34,237 nucleotides of DNA from Akkermansia muciniphila. GTDB lineage: Bacteria > Verrucomicrobiota > Verrucomicrobiia > Verrucomicrobiales > Akkermansiaceae. A model generated the notes under the pieces. It saw only the letters and a program-made list of their open reading frames with translations, searched no databases and had not been told where the DNA came from. The number at the start of each line of letters is the position of its first letter. Position 1 is the stretch's first letter. The stretch is taken from positions 1 to 34,237 of the forward strand of contig CAMCCX010000026.1 of NCBI GenBank assembly GCA_945873305.1. The letters run 5' to 3'. This document shows, one piece after another, positions 1 to 9,187 of the stretch. A program made the translations under genes and the position numbers.

Positions 1-1637
1 CCGGAGGTGAGTCCGGCGAGCACCTTGCGGATGCCGTCCTCGCGGAGGGTGCGCATGCCGAGCTCACGGGCCCGGCGGCGAAGCTGGGTGGTGGTGAGGC
101 CGGTGTTGATCATGGTGCGGACTTCGTCGTCGATGAGGAAGGTTTCGAAAATCCCCATCCGTCCTTTGTAGCCGTTGCCGCGGCATTTCTCGCAGCCGAC
201 CGGGCCGAAGATGGTGGCTTCCGTCATCCGCGACGAGTCGAGGGAAAGCGCGCGCATCTCCTTGTCGCTGAGCTGGGCGGGAGCCTTGCAAATCGGGCAG
301 AGTTTCCGCACCAGCCGCTGGGCGAGGACGGCGCGCACGGCCGAGGCGATGAGGAACGGCTTCACCCCGATGTCGGCGAGACGGGCGACGGCGGAAGGCG
401 CGTCGTTGGTGTGAAGGGTGGAGAAAACCAAGTGACCGGTGAGCGACGCGTTGATGGCGATGTTCGCGGTTTCCGCATCCCGGATTTCCCCGATCATGAT
501 GATGTTCGGCGCTTGCCGGAGCATGGCGCGCAGGGCGGCGGCGAAGGTCATGCCGATGTCGGTCTTGACCATGACCTGGTTGATGCCGGGCAGCTCATAC
601 TCGACCGGGTCTTCCACGGTGATGATCTTTTTGTCCGGTTTGTTGATGACGTTGAGGCAGGCGTAAAGCGTGGTGGTTTTTCCGGAACCGGTGGGTCCGG
701 TGACCAGGAGAATTCCGTCCGGAAGGCCGAGAAGCCCCTCGAAAACCTGTTGGTCGTCCGAGAAGAAGCCGAGCTCGGGAAGACCGAGCAGCAGCGCGGT
801 CTTGTCGAGAATCCGCATGACGATGGACTCGCCGTGATTGGACGGGACCGAGGAAACCCGGAGATCGACCTCCTTGTCGCCCATTTTCAGCTGGATCCGG
901 CCGTCCTGCGGCAGGCGCTTTTCCGCGATCGACATGGTGCCGCTCATCACCTTCAAGCGGGCGATGATGGCGGGAAGAAGTTTCTTCGGATGGGTGTCCA
1001 CGTGGACCAGCTTGCCGTCCAACCGATACCGCACGCGGACCGAGGTTTCTAGCGGTTCGATGTGGATATCCGAAGCCCGCAGGCGGAAAGCCTCGGTGAG
1101 CAACTGCATCACCAGGCGGATGATCGGCGCGTCGCTGCCGCTGGGGCCGGCCTCGGCATCACCGCCGGTCACCGAATATTCAGCGGCTGCGGCGGACGCC
1201 GTTTCGCCACTTTGATAGAACTGGCGGAGATGCTCCTGGATGTCCTGCTGCGTGACGCAAACCAGACTCAGCTCGCGGCCGATCACGTGCGGCAGGCTGT
1301 CGAGCGACTCGAAATCCAGCGGATCGGCAAGTGCGATGGTCAAGGTCAGCCCCTCGTCCTGCACGGGAATGACCCGGTAGCGCTTGGCGATTTCGTCCGA
1401 GATGGTTTCCGTGATGCCCGGATCAAACGCCACATCTCCGAGACGGATGAACGGGATGCCTGCGTTTGACGCCAGAGTCTTCGCGACATCCTCCTGGGAG
1501 AGGTCGGTGTGGGCGAGGAGGTATTCGACGATGGTTTCGCCTCCGGAGAGGGCGTTTCGCGCTTGAGCGATTTCGTCGGTGCTCACCACTCCGGCTTCGG
1601 CAAGCAATTCTGCGAGATAATCTTCGTTGGAAAACAC
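1..1637 (-). CDS. GspE/PilB-family type II secretion / type IV pilus assembly ATPase (3' end outside window)
   Basis: Hexameric cytoplasmic ATPase that powers pilus or pseudopilus extension at the inner membrane. Read on the minus strand, about 545 codons are open to the window edge, so only the last residues are missing. The N-terminal 150 residues resemble the MshEN/T2SSE-N domain. The core has a Walker A motif GPTGSGKTTT (about residue 312), a degenerate Walker B segment IIMIGEIRDAET (about 380), and paired cysteines CPIC (about 447) and CEKC (about 481) typical of the GspE/PilB zinc site. The start chosen is a GTG giving VFSNEDYL, where family similarity begins. An in-frame GTG at 1685 with AAGGGA just upstream is an alternative. 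A TTGACA box on the minus strand (1735-1740) could be a -35 element, but no good -10 was found. It follows ftsW by 216 bp, so it may have its own promoter. PilB and GspE cannot be told apart here. Confidence 0.93.
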   Translation of the reverse strand, partial: MFSNEDYLAELLAEAGVVSTDEIAQARNALSGGETIVEYLLAHTDLSQEDVAKTLASNAGIPFIRLGDVAFDPGITETISDEIAKRYRVIPVQDEGLTLTIALADPLDFESLDSLPHVIGRELSLVCVTQQDIQEHLRQFYQSGETASAAAAEYSVTGGDAEAGPSGSDAPIIRLVMQLLTEAFRLRASDIHIEPLETSVRVRYRLDGKLVHVDTHPKKLLPAIIARLKVMSGTMSIAEKRLPQDGRIQLKMGDKEVDLRVSSVPSNHGESIVMRILDKTALLLGLPELGFFSDDQQVFEGLLGLPDGILLVTGPTGSGKTTTLYACLNVINKPDKKIITVEDPVEYELPGINQVMVKTDIGMTFAAALRAMLRQAPNIIMIGEIRDAETANIAINASLTGHLVFSTLHTNDAPSAVARLADIGVKPFLIASAVRAVLAQRLVRKLCPICKAPAQLSDKEMRALSLDSSRMTEATIFGPVGCEKCRGNGYKGRMGIFETFLIDDEVRTMINTGLTTTQLRRRARELGMRTLREDGIRKVLAGLTS

Positions 1638-1853
1638 GGGGCTCTGAGTCCTTGGAGGTGGGTTTTTGAAAATCGCAGCTCGCACGACCGTCCCTTGCTG
1701 CGTCTTGCGCAGACTGTCCAAGCTCCACCGCCGTTGTCAACCAGCCACATCGCAAGAAATGGCAATTTCCCGCATCGGAAAAAGTTCACCGCCCAATCTC
1801 ACTCGCATTGTAGTCACCATGACTATTCATCCCGGTGCCCCCCCTGCCTGCGG

Positions 1854-2999
1854 CTACAACTTGACGGCAAGGCGCGTTTGCCGAGTCAGCGGAAATTCCT
1901 GAGAGACCCGCACGTGCGACCGGCGGTGAATTCCAACGAGCATCCCCACCGCCGCCAGACTGAACACGAGGCTCGTGCCGCCGTAACTCACGAACGGCAG
2001 CGGCAGCCCGTCGTTCGGCAGCATCGCGGTGGTGACGGCGATGTTCTGCATGGCCGGCACCACGATCACGCAGGTCAGGCCCAAGGCGACGCAGCGATTG
2101 AAAACATTGTTCGCCTGAAGCGCGATTCCGCAACCGCCCACGGCGATCATGACGTAGCAAAGCACCACCGCGAGCGTGAACGGCAGGCCGAGCTCTTCTC
2201 CCACCACCGGGAAAATGAAGTCAATGTGCGCGAAGGTCAGCGTCCCGAATTTCTCCACCCCGTTGCCCAGGCCGACGCCCCATGGCCCGCCGTTGCCGAG
2301 GGCGAGCAGGGCGCGCCATTGCTGCATCCCCTTGTCCAGCTGGTGGACGGGATTTTCCAAATCCAGCCACGCGTCGATCCGCGCCCGCCGGACGACGTCG
2401 TTCATCACATAATAGACCGCCCCGGAAATCCCCACCAAGGCCGTCGGCACCGCATACAGCAGCCGGGTCCCCACGCAAAACATCATCGCCCCGACCGCCG
2501 CGCACAGCGACAAGGCGGTACCCACGTCAGTCTCCCCGGCGATCAGGATGATCGGAATGCCCGCGATGATTCCCGGCACGATAAAGCCGCGCCACAGCGT
2601 GTTGACCTCGGTTTGCCAGCGGGCGAACCAGGCCGCCAAGGCGATCACGATGACGATTTTCGCCGCTTCGGACGGCTGGAACTGCCCGATCAACGGCACC
2701 TTGATCCACCGGTTGGACCCGAGTTGCGGATCGGCGATGCCGGGCACGAAACAACAGACCAACAAAATACAGGCCCCGCCGAGCATCCATGGAGAAAACT
2801 TGCGGAACCATTCCAACGGAAATCTAGCGGCGAAAATCGCGGCCACCAGGCCCACGCCGACCATGATCGATTGGCGCTGCAGGAAATGATAGGGCCCGAA
2901 TCCCCTCACCCACGCGCCCGTGCTCGTCAGCATGATCAGCCCGAGCGCGACCAACGCGGCAACCGCGGCGCAAAGGATGATAGAGCAGTGACGGGTCAT
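1854..2999 (-). CDS. ftsW: Peptidoglycan glycosyltransferase FtsW (SEDS family)
   Basis: A 381-residue polytopic inner-membrane protein of the FtsW/RodA/SpoVE (SEDS) family, which polymerises lipid II at the septum together with a class B penicillin-binding protein. Visible features are about ten hydrophobic segments, the GSNRWIKVP and FQPSEAAK stretches of the central region, and the C-terminal signature PNDGLPLPFVSYGGTS. The length is normal for FtsW without long tails. The ATG start is 13 bp after the stop of the LysM gene. The cognate transpeptidase ftsI is in the same cluster. FtsW rather than RodA is inferred from this dcw context. It is the last dcw gene here: the usual next genes (murG, murC and so on) are absent. 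Confidence 0.95.
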   Translation of the reverse strand: MTRHCSIILCAAVAALVALGLIMLTSTGAWVRGFGPYHFLQRQSIMVGVGLVAAIFAARFPLEWFRKFSPWMLGGACILLVCCFVPGIADPQLGSNRWIKVPLIGQFQPSEAAKIVIVIALAAWFARWQTEVNTLWRGFIVPGIIAGIPIILIAGETDVGTALSLCAAVGAMMFCVGTRLLYAVPTALVGISGAVYYVMNDVVRRARIDAWLDLENPVHQLDKGMQQWRALLALGNGGPWGVGLGNGVEKFGTLTFAHIDFIFPVVGEELGLPFTLAVVLCYVMIAVGGCGIALQANNVFNRCVALGLTCVIVVPAMQNIAVTTAMLPNDGLPLPFVSYGGTSLVFSLAAVGMLVGIHRRSHVRVSQEFPLTRQTRLAVKL

Positions 3000-3012
3000 C
3001 GGGATGGAAAAC

Positions 3013-3804
3013 TTACTGGGGGATCACGAGGCTCATGCCGCCGCGCAGTTTACGCGCGTCACTGAGGCCGTTCGCTTTCATCAGCGCATCCTGGTTCACT
3101 TTGAAACGGTTGGCAATGCGCCAGACACTGTCGCCATTTTGCACCACGTAAGTCTTGCCGGAGGCCGCTGCCGGCGCACTCGCCACCTGGGCACTCCGCG
3201 TAATGTTAGGGCGGACCAGCTGCGCGCGCGGCGCGCCGCTCACATTCACCGGCACCGCGTCCACCAACCCGGAGTCGCCGCCCAAAGGCGCTTGATTCAG
3301 GATCGCGGTGACCTCGGGAGGATCCACGGCGACGATGCGCTTTGGCGGGATTTTCAAAACCATGCCTGGCCTGATATCGACATTCTCATTGAGCAGCCGC
3401 AGCTCATTCTCATCCACTGACTCCTTCGCGGCGATGCGGACATAATTGTCGCCCGCCACAACCGCCCTGGATTTCTCACCTGCCGCTAGACGGGGGAAAT
3501 CCGATCGCGCCGGCGCGGCGGCGGTGGCCGCCTCAACCTTCCCCGCCTTGGCCGCCTGCGGCTCGGCAGGAGTCCGGCCGTCCAGGAATTTCTGATGCAC
3601 GAAAATCAACCCGATCGCGACGATGTGAAACAGGAAGACGATCGTCAGCGCGCGGGAGATTTTCGAACTGCTGTCATCCGCTTCCATGTCAGCGGACGCG
3701 GACGCCGCGACGCGCTGTTTGCGGTTGGCGGTGACCGCACTCAGGCGCTTGAAAATTCCTTTGGGGGCGGGACGGCGTTTGACGGGGAGCGTTTGGGGTT
3801 TCAT
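3013..3804 (-). CDS. LysM-domain single-pass membrane protein in the dcw cluster
   Basis: A 263-residue protein with a basic cytoplasmic N-terminus (about 1-50), one membrane segment (about 52-70, LTIVFLFHIVAIGLIFV) and an alanine/proline-rich periplasmic part. It ends in a clear LysM domain (about 217-263, starting KTYVVQNGDSVWRIA). A second, degenerate LysM-like stretch lies around 130-180 (VAGDNYVRIAAKESVDENEL then RPGMVLKIPP). LysM domains bind the GlcNAc part of peptidoglycan, so the likely role is to anchor or sense wall at the division site; this is inference. It sits between murD (5-nt gap) and ftsW (13-nt gap) and is almost certainly co-transcribed. Its topology of short cytoplasmic tail, one TM and periplasmic domain resembles small divisome proteins, but no family name is certain. 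Confidence 0.88.
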   Translation of the reverse strand: MKPQTLPVKRRPAPKGIFKRLSAVTANRKQRVAASASADMEADDSSSKISRALTIVFLFHIVAIGLIFVHQKFLDGRTPAEPQAAKAGKVEAATAAAPARSDFPRLAAGEKSRAVVAGDNYVRIAAKESVDENELRLLNENVDIRPGMVLKIPPKRIVAVDPPEVTAILNQAPLGGDSGLVDAVPVNVSGAPRAQLVRPNITRSAQVASAPAAASGKTYVVQNGDSVWRIANRFKVNQDALMKANGLSDARKLRGGMSLVIPQ

Positions 3805-3809
3805 GAGAT

Positions 3810-5120
3810 TTAGCGGAGTTGATGGACAAGGTCGCGGAAGGCGTTTCCGCGTTGTTCATAGCCGGTGAACTGATCGAACGACGAGGTTCCCGGTGAGAGT
3901 AAAACGGTCGAACCGCGCGGCGCGAGGCTGCGCGCGGTCGCCACGGCGGCGGACAAGTCGGACACCGATTCACAGGCGACGGCCTGCGAGAAAAGTGCTG
4001 CCAGCGGCCGGGCAATCTGGCCGAAGGTGACGACGGCCAGCGCCTTTTCTGTCAGAAGCGGGACCACCGAGGCGTAATCCAGGCCCTTCTCTTTCCCACC
4101 GGCGATGAGCACCACCGGTCGGGTTTGCGAACGCAGCGCGCTTTCCAGCGCATGGAGATTGGTCGCCTTCGAGTCATTCAAATATTCCACTCCATCCAGC
4201 GTGCGGATGAGTTCGCAGCGGTGCGGCGGCGGGGCGTAGCCATGCAGAGCCTCACGCGTGGCGAGCAGGGAAACGCCGAGCGCCTGACAGGCTGCTAGAG
4301 CCGCCATCGTGTTCTCCGCGTTGTGAAGCCCGCGCAGGCTGGTGTCGCGGTCCATGTCGAGCCAGGTCTCGCCGCCATGCTCGATGGTGTGCCCCTCGGA
4401 ATACCAATCGGCGTCCCGGTCCGTGGTGGAAAAAGTCACCACCTTCGCCGCCAGGGCAGGAAGATTTTCGCCGGTCCGAACCACGGCGGTGTCCGCCGAA
4501 GTCTGGTTTTCGAAAATCCGCAGCTTGGCTGCCCGATAAGCCTCCACCGTCGGATAGCGGTCCATGTGGTCCGGCGCGAAATTCAGCCAGATCGCGACGA
4601 CCGGATGCAGCGTCCGGATCGTTTCCAACTGGAACGAACTCAGCTCCAGCGACACAACCGCCGGCGGATTCGCCTGCAGGACGACCTCCGCGAATGGCGT
4701 GCCGTAGTTCCCGCAAGCCGTCCCGCCGAGCGCCGCGTGGGAGAGAATGCGCTCGACCAACTCGGTCGTCGTCGTCTTGCCGTTCGTCCCGGTGATCCCG
4801 ATGATCCGTCCTTGATAGAACCGCGCCGCCAGTTCCACCTCGCCGATCACCTCGCCCGCGTGCTTGGAAAACGCCGCGACGTAGGACCCGTAAGTGTCGA
4901 TGCCGGGGCTCACGACCAGCAGGTCCGACACCAGCTCGCGGCCCTCCGCTTCCGTGGCGTTGGGGTGGATTTCAACGCCGGCTGGCATGCCGGAAAACTT
5001 CTCCTCACCCGCGCTGTCCCAGGCGGAAACACGCGCGCCCTCGCGCAGCGCGAGCGCCGCGGCGGCGCGACCGCTGCGGCCCACGCCAAGGATGGCGACA
5101 TGTTTTCCGGTGAGATCCAT
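3810..5120 (-). CDS. murD: UDP-N-acetylmuramoyl-L-alanine--D-glutamate ligase MurD
   Basis: Cytoplasmic Mur ligase that adds D-glutamate to UDP-MurNAc-L-Ala with ATP. The N-terminal nucleotide-sugar domain begins KHVAILGVGRSGRAA. The central domain has the ATP loop GITGTNGKTTTTE (about residue 110). Later family blocks include LNFAPDHMDRY, the HRCE segment and YLNDSKATN. The length (436 residues) is normal. The start chosen is the ATG at 5120, 7 nt after the mraY stop, giving MDLTGKHVAIL. A TTG at 5135 overlapping the mraY stop would add five residues (MPNST) and is the alternative. There is no clear Shine-Dalgarno for either, so coupling to mraY translation is likely. Confidence 0.95.
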   Translation of the reverse strand: MDLTGKHVAILGVGRSGRAAAALALREGARVSAWDSAGEEKFSGMPAGVEIHPNATEAEGRELVSDLLVVSPGIDTYGSYVAAFSKHAGEVIGEVELAARFYQGRIIGITGTNGKTTTTELVERILSHAALGGTACGNYGTPFAEVVLQANPPAVVSLELSSFQLETIRTLHPVVAIWLNFAPDHMDRYPTVEAYRAAKLRIFENQTSADTAVVRTGENLPALAAKVVTFSTTDRDADWYSEGHTIEHGGETWLDMDRDTSLRGLHNAENTMAALAACQALGVSLLATREALHGYAPPPHRCELIRTLDGVEYLNDSKATNLHALESALRSQTRPVVLIAGGKEKGLDYASVVPLLTEKALAVVTFGQIARPLAALFSQAVACESVSDLSAAVATARSLAPRGSTVLLSPGTSSFDQFTGYEQRGNAFRDLVHQLR

Positions 5121-5127
5121 GGTTGAG

Positions 5128-6327
5128 TTAGGCAATCTTGAGAAGGGCGAGGCCGAAGAGGGCGAGCATGATCGAGATGATCCAGAAGCGGATGATCACC
5201 TGGTTTTCATGCCAGCCGAGCAGCTCGAAATGATGGTGGATCGGCGACATCTTGAAGATCCGCTTTTTCCGCAGCTTGAAGCTTCCCACCTGGAGGATGA
5301 CCGACATCGCCTCCATCACGAACACTCCGCCGATGATGACTAGCAGAAGCTCCTGCTTGGTGCAGATCGCCGCCGTGCCAAGCGCGCCGCCGATGGCCAG
5401 CGATCCGGTGTCGCCCATGAAAACCTTGGCGGGATGACAGTTGAACCACAGGAAACCGAAGCTCGCCCCCACCAGCGCCATCAGGAAGACCGCCAGCTCG
5501 CCGATGTAGCGGTTGTGCGGAATCACCAGATACTCGGTGGCCATGAAAAAATGGCCCGCCAGATAGGCGAGAAACGCATACGAAAGCGCCACGCTGATCG
5601 TGGTGCCGGTGGCCAGTCCGTCGAGCCCGTCCGTCAGGTTCACCGCGTTCGAGCAACCGACGATGACGATCGCGAAAAACGGAATGATCAGCCAATGGAG
5701 ATCGACGATCGCAAACTTGAAGAGCGGGAAGCAAATCGCGCCGATTCCTATCGAATTCTGGCCGAGACGATATCCTGCCAGACCGTCGGCGATCTGTTGG
5801 GGAGTCGCGCCGAAGCCGGAGATTTCCTTTTTGAAATACAGGAAACTGGCAGCGATCAAGGCGATGACCAACTGCCAGCCGAGCTTCTTGCGGCTGCTGA
5901 TGCCGTCGGACTTCTTCTCCTTCACCTTCTTGTAGTCGTCGCAGAACCCCAGCAGCCCGCAGGCCGCCATGGTGCAGGCGCAGACGGCGATGAACGGGTT
6001 CAACGGGCGGGCGCAGATGAGCGTGGCGATGAGCACCGAGCCGATGATGAGCACGCCGCCCATCGTCGGCGTGCCGATTTTCCCGCCGTGAAGCTCGGCG
6101 AGTTTGTGGACCTCCGCCGCCGTGCGGATCGGCTGGCCGACCTTGAGCGAAATCAAGCGCCGGATCACCCGCGGCCCGAAAATCACTGATAGAATGAACG
6201 CCAGCAGTCCGGCACTCGCCGCGCGGAAAGTGATGTATTGAAACAGGTTGAGAAAGCGGCAGGTGATCGCCCACGAGTCGCCGCGCTCGAATGCCTGATA
6301 CCAGAAATCGTAAATCGCGGGGAGCAT
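5128..6327 (-). CDS. mraY: Phospho-N-acetylmuramoyl-pentapeptide-transferase MraY
   Basis: Integral membrane enzyme that moves phospho-MurNAc-pentapeptide onto undecaprenyl phosphate, making lipid I. It has 399 residues and about ten TM segments. Family signatures are visible: the CDDYKKVKEKKSDGIS segment (DDxxK), NAVNLTDGLDGLA, KVFMGDTGSLA with its catalytic aspartate, and the MSPIHHHFELLGW motif near the C-terminus. The ATG overlaps the murF stop by one base (TGATG), a strong sign of translational coupling. The lipid carrier it uses is regenerated by UppP, encoded about 9 kb away at 15240. Confidence 0.97.
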   Translation of the reverse strand: MLPAIYDFWYQAFERGDSWAITCRFLNLFQYITFRAASAGLLAFILSVIFGPRVIRRLISLKVGQPIRTAAEVHKLAELHGGKIGTPTMGGVLIIGSVLIATLICARPLNPFIAVCACTMAACGLLGFCDDYKKVKEKKSDGISSRKKLGWQLVIALIAASFLYFKKEISGFGATPQQIADGLAGYRLGQNSIGIGAICFPLFKFAIVDLHWLIIPFFAIVIVGCSNAVNLTDGLDGLATGTTISVALSYAFLAYLAGHFFMATEYLVIPHNRYIGELAVFLMALVGASFGFLWFNCHPAKVFMGDTGSLAIGGALGTAAICTKQELLLVIIGGVFVMEAMSVILQVGSFKLRKKRIFKMSPIHHHFELLGWHENQVIIRFWIISIMLALFGLALLKIA

Positions 6328-7691
6328 CAGTTTCGGGGAAATGCGGCGTTCATGACGCGTTCGACAGTGGCGGTGCGGCTGCCTTTGAAAAGGACGACGT
6401 CACCGGGTTTCACCTCGCGGGTCAGCCACATGGCGGCTTGGTCGAGGTCGGAAAAATGAGGCGCGTTTTTCGCGCCCTCGGCGATGCCCTCGGAGCCTTC
6501 CCCCACGGCGATCACGGTCAGGTGGCGCGCGGCGGCGAGCTCGCCGGTGCGGAGGTGGGCGGCGGGGGCGTGAGTTCCGAGTTCCCCCATCCGGCCGAGC
6601 ACGATGATGCGCCGCGAGCCGTTGAGAACCGGAGTGTCTGCCAGAGTCTCAATCGCCGCGGCCATCGACTCCGGATTCGCGTTGTAAGTGTCGTCGATGA
6701 CGGTGGTGCCGTGATACTCATAGCGCCCGAGCCGTCCGCCGGTGAGCGCGGCGTTGGAAAGCGCGTCGGCGATTTCAGCCGGGGAAATCCCGAGTTTCCA
6801 TCCCGCGGCGGCGGCTAACAACGCATTGGTCACCATGTGGCGTCCGGGCACTTGCAGCGTGACTTCCACCGGACTCTCACCCTCGATGACCATGGTGAAC
6901 GACGTTCCGTCCGCTTCGAAACGTAGGTTTTCCGCCCGCACCAGACCGCGGCCGTTGCCGACGGAGACCATGTGCGCCTTCGTCCGCTGGCGCAAGTAGT
7001 CGTGGAAGTCGCAGGTCGCCGGAGTGAACAGAATCCCGTCCGCCGGCAGCGCGCGGGCGAGCATGCCTTTTTCCTCGGCGATCGCCTCGCGGGTCTTGAG
7101 AAACTCGATGTGTGCGGTGCCGATGTTGGTGATGATCCCGTATTTCGGGCGGGCGATCTCACACAGCGGGGCGATCTCGCCCGGGTGGTTCATTCCCATC
7201 TCCCAGACGGCGGCGGTGTGCTCGGGCGTCGTCGAAAGAACGGTGAGCGGCACGCCGATGTGGTTGTTCAAATTCCCGCGGGTGGCGGAGACATTGAAGC
7301 GTTTGGATAGAACCGCGGCGGTGAAATCCTTGGTGCTGGTCTTGCCGTTCGAGCCGGTGATGCCCACCACCGGGATGTCCAGCTGCTTGCGCCACCAACA
7401 GGCGAGGCGTTGCAGCGCCAGCAGCGTGTTAGGCACGACGATGACAGCCGTATTTGCCGGAAGCTCGCCGTCCCATTGCTGGACGACGGCGACCGAGGCC
7501 CCGCTCTCCAGCGCCTTCGCGGCGAAGCTGTCGCCGTTGAAATTCTCACCGCGCAGCGCGAAGAACGCCGAGCCTCGCGGCAGCGTGCGCGTGTCCGTGG
7601 AGACGCCGCCGGAAATCATCACGCCGCCACTCCCCGCGGCGATGGAAACGCCGAAGATGTCCGCAAGTTGCTGGGCGGAGATGGGTTTCAT
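6327..7691 (-). CDS. murF: UDP-N-acetylmuramoyl-tripeptide--D-alanyl-D-alanine ligase MurF
   Basis: Mur ligase that adds D-Ala-D-Ala to the UDP-MurNAc-tripeptide, the last cytoplasmic precursor step. It has 454 residues. The N-terminal part shows GVSTDTRTLPRGSAFFALRG, typical of MurE/MurF. The ATP loop is GITGSNGKTSTKD (about residue 116), followed by GNLNNHIGVPLTVL, a MurF hallmark, then WEMGMNHPGEIA and IDDTYNANPESM. The ATG overlaps the murE stop by four bases (ATGA at 7688-7691). murC and ddl, which make its substrates, are not in this window. Confidence 0.96.
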   Translation of the reverse strand: MKPISAQQLADIFGVSIAAGSGGVMISGGVSTDTRTLPRGSAFFALRGENFNGDSFAAKALESGASVAVVQQWDGELPANTAVIVVPNTLLALQRLACWWRKQLDIPVVGITGSNGKTSTKDFTAAVLSKRFNVSATRGNLNNHIGVPLTVLSTTPEHTAAVWEMGMNHPGEIAPLCEIARPKYGIITNIGTAHIEFLKTREAIAEEKGMLARALPADGILFTPATCDFHDYLRQRTKAHMVSVGNGRGLVRAENLRFEADGTSFTMVIEGESPVEVTLQVPGRHMVTNALLAAAAGWKLGISPAEIADALSNAALTGGRLGRYEYHGTTVIDDTYNANPESMAAAIETLADTPVLNGSRRIIVLGRMGELGTHAPAAHLRTGELAAARHLTVIAVGEGSEGIAEGAKNAPHFSDLDQAAMWLTREVKPGDVVLFKGSRTATVERVMNAAFPRN

Positions 7692-9187
7692 CGCATGTCG
7701 GAAATGGCTTGGGCGCGGTCGCGAAGCGCTTTGCTCGCGTGCTTGCGGTCGTCGAAATCAATGGTCTCTTCAGCGAACTGTTGGGTCGTTTCGTGGCCCT
7801 TGCCGGCGATGAGGATGATGTCGCCGGAGAGCGAGTTCTGGACTGCGAAATCGATCGCCTCGGCGCGGTCCGGAATGCTGCGGAAGGTTTTGCCTTTGAG
7901 GCCGCTTTCGATCTCACCGATGATCGCGAGCGGATCTTCCGAGCGCGGATTGTCGGAAGTGACGACGCACGCGTCGCTGTGGCGGGCGGCGGCGGCGGCC
8001 ATCAGCGGGCGCTTGGTTTTGTCGCGGTCGCCACCGCAACCGAAGACGGTGATGAGGCGGCGCGGATCGAGCTCCTTGAGCGTGCGGCAGGCGTTTTCCA
8101 ATGCGTCCGGCGTGTGCGCGTAATCCACGAAAACCGTGGCTCCGCCGGCGTTGCCGACGTTTTCCATGCGGCCCGGAACCTGCGGAGCGTCCACCAACGC
8201 CGCAACGGCGTCACGCGGCCGGATGCCGCAAGCGCTGGCCGCGGCGATGGCTCCCAGCAGGTTGTAAACATTGAAACGCCCGATCAACGGAGCGCGGACG
8301 AGGAAGGTTTTTCCCTTCGCCGCGAGCTCGAACTCCATGCCCTTGGCGCTCTGGCGGAAGTTGTTAGCCCGGAAATCGCTGCGCACGCCGAAGCCGAAGC
8401 GGAGCACCGGCATCTTGCCGTCCAGCGAAGCCGCGAGTTCCGCGCCGTAGGCGTCGTCGGTGTTGATCACGGCCACCGGCTTCTTGCCGAGCGGATTCGC
8501 GGCCAGATCGTGGAACCATTCCGCCTTCGCCTTGAAATAGGCGTCGAGCGTGCCGTGGTAGTCGAGATGATCCTGGGTTAGATTGGTGAAAACGCAGGCG
8601 TCGAATCCGATGGCCGAGACGCGTTTCTGATGGATGCCGTGCGAGGAAACCTCCATCGCCAGGCCGCGGCAGCCGTTGTCGCGCATGCGGCTGAGCAGGG
8701 CGGAAAGCTCGATGGAACCCGGCGTGGTGTGTTTCGCGGGCGCCACCGATTCGCCGTCATCGACGAGGATGGTGCCGAGCAGGCCGGCGCGATGCCACGC
8801 GGTTTTCATCACGTGATGGAGCAAATACGCGGTGGTCGTCTTGCCGTTGGTGCCGGTGACTCCGGCGATGGCGAGGTCCTTCCAAGGATGGCCTTCCAAG
8901 GTCGAGGCGAGCGTGGCCACGGCGGCGCGGCTGTCAGGCACGTGCAGCCAGACGGCGGGCGCGGAGTAATCGGAAGGCGGCGCAGTTTCCGCTAGAATGG
9001 CGGCAGCCCCGGCGGCGAGCGCGTCGTTGATGAAGCGGTGGCCGTCGGCAACCGTGCCGCGGATGGCGGCGAAGACGACTCCCGGAGCGGCTTCCCGCGA
9101 CGACGCGGTGATGGCGTGGACACCCACGTCAAGCGATCCGGCGACCGTGACTCTTGATAGACTGGAAACGAGGTCGCGGAGGATCAT
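7688..9187 (-). CDS. murE: UDP-N-acetylmuramoyl-L-alanyl-D-glutamate--2,6-diaminopimelate ligase MurE
   Basis: Mur ligase adding the third residue of the stem peptide. It has 499 residues, with the ATP loop GVTGTNGKTTTAYLL (about residue 110), the carbamylated-lysine region after it, and the C-terminal motif TSDNPRSEDP. The DNPR motif is the established marker for meso-diaminopimelate specificity (lysine enzymes differ there), so this organism probably has DAP-type peptidoglycan. The ATG overlaps the ftsI stop (ATGA, 9184-9187) and the 3' end overlaps murF by four bases, so it is tightly coupled on both sides. Confidence 0.97.
   Translation of the reverse strand: MILRDLVSSLSRVTVAGSLDVGVHAITASSREAAPGVVFAAIRGTVADGHRFINDALAAGAAAILAETAPPSDYSAPAVWLHVPDSRAAVATLASTLEGHPWKDLAIAGVTGTNGKTTTAYLLHHVMKTAWHRAGLLGTILVDDGESVAPAKHTTPGSIELSALLSRMRDNGCRGLAMEVSSHGIHQKRVSAIGFDACVFTNLTQDHLDYHGTLDAYFKAKAEWFHDLAANPLGKKPVAVINTDDAYGAELAASLDGKMPVLRFGFGVRSDFRANNFRQSAKGMEFELAAKGKTFLVRAPLIGRFNVYNLLGAIAAASACGIRPRDAVAALVDAPQVPGRMENVGNAGGATVFVDYAHTPDALENACRTLKELDPRRLITVFGCGGDRDKTKRPLMAAAAARHSDACVVTSDNPRSEDPLAIIGEIESGLKGKTFRSIPDRAEAIDFAVQNSLSGDIILIAGKGHETTQQFAEETIDFDDRKHASKALRDRAQAISDMR

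Noticed and set aside
1509-3065. 518-residue plus-strand open frame, and similar long plus-strand frames across 400-12400
   Set aside because: They lie antisense to ftsW and other clear dcw genes. Their residue composition (many R, H, P, Q runs) is typical of the shadow strand of high-GC genes.
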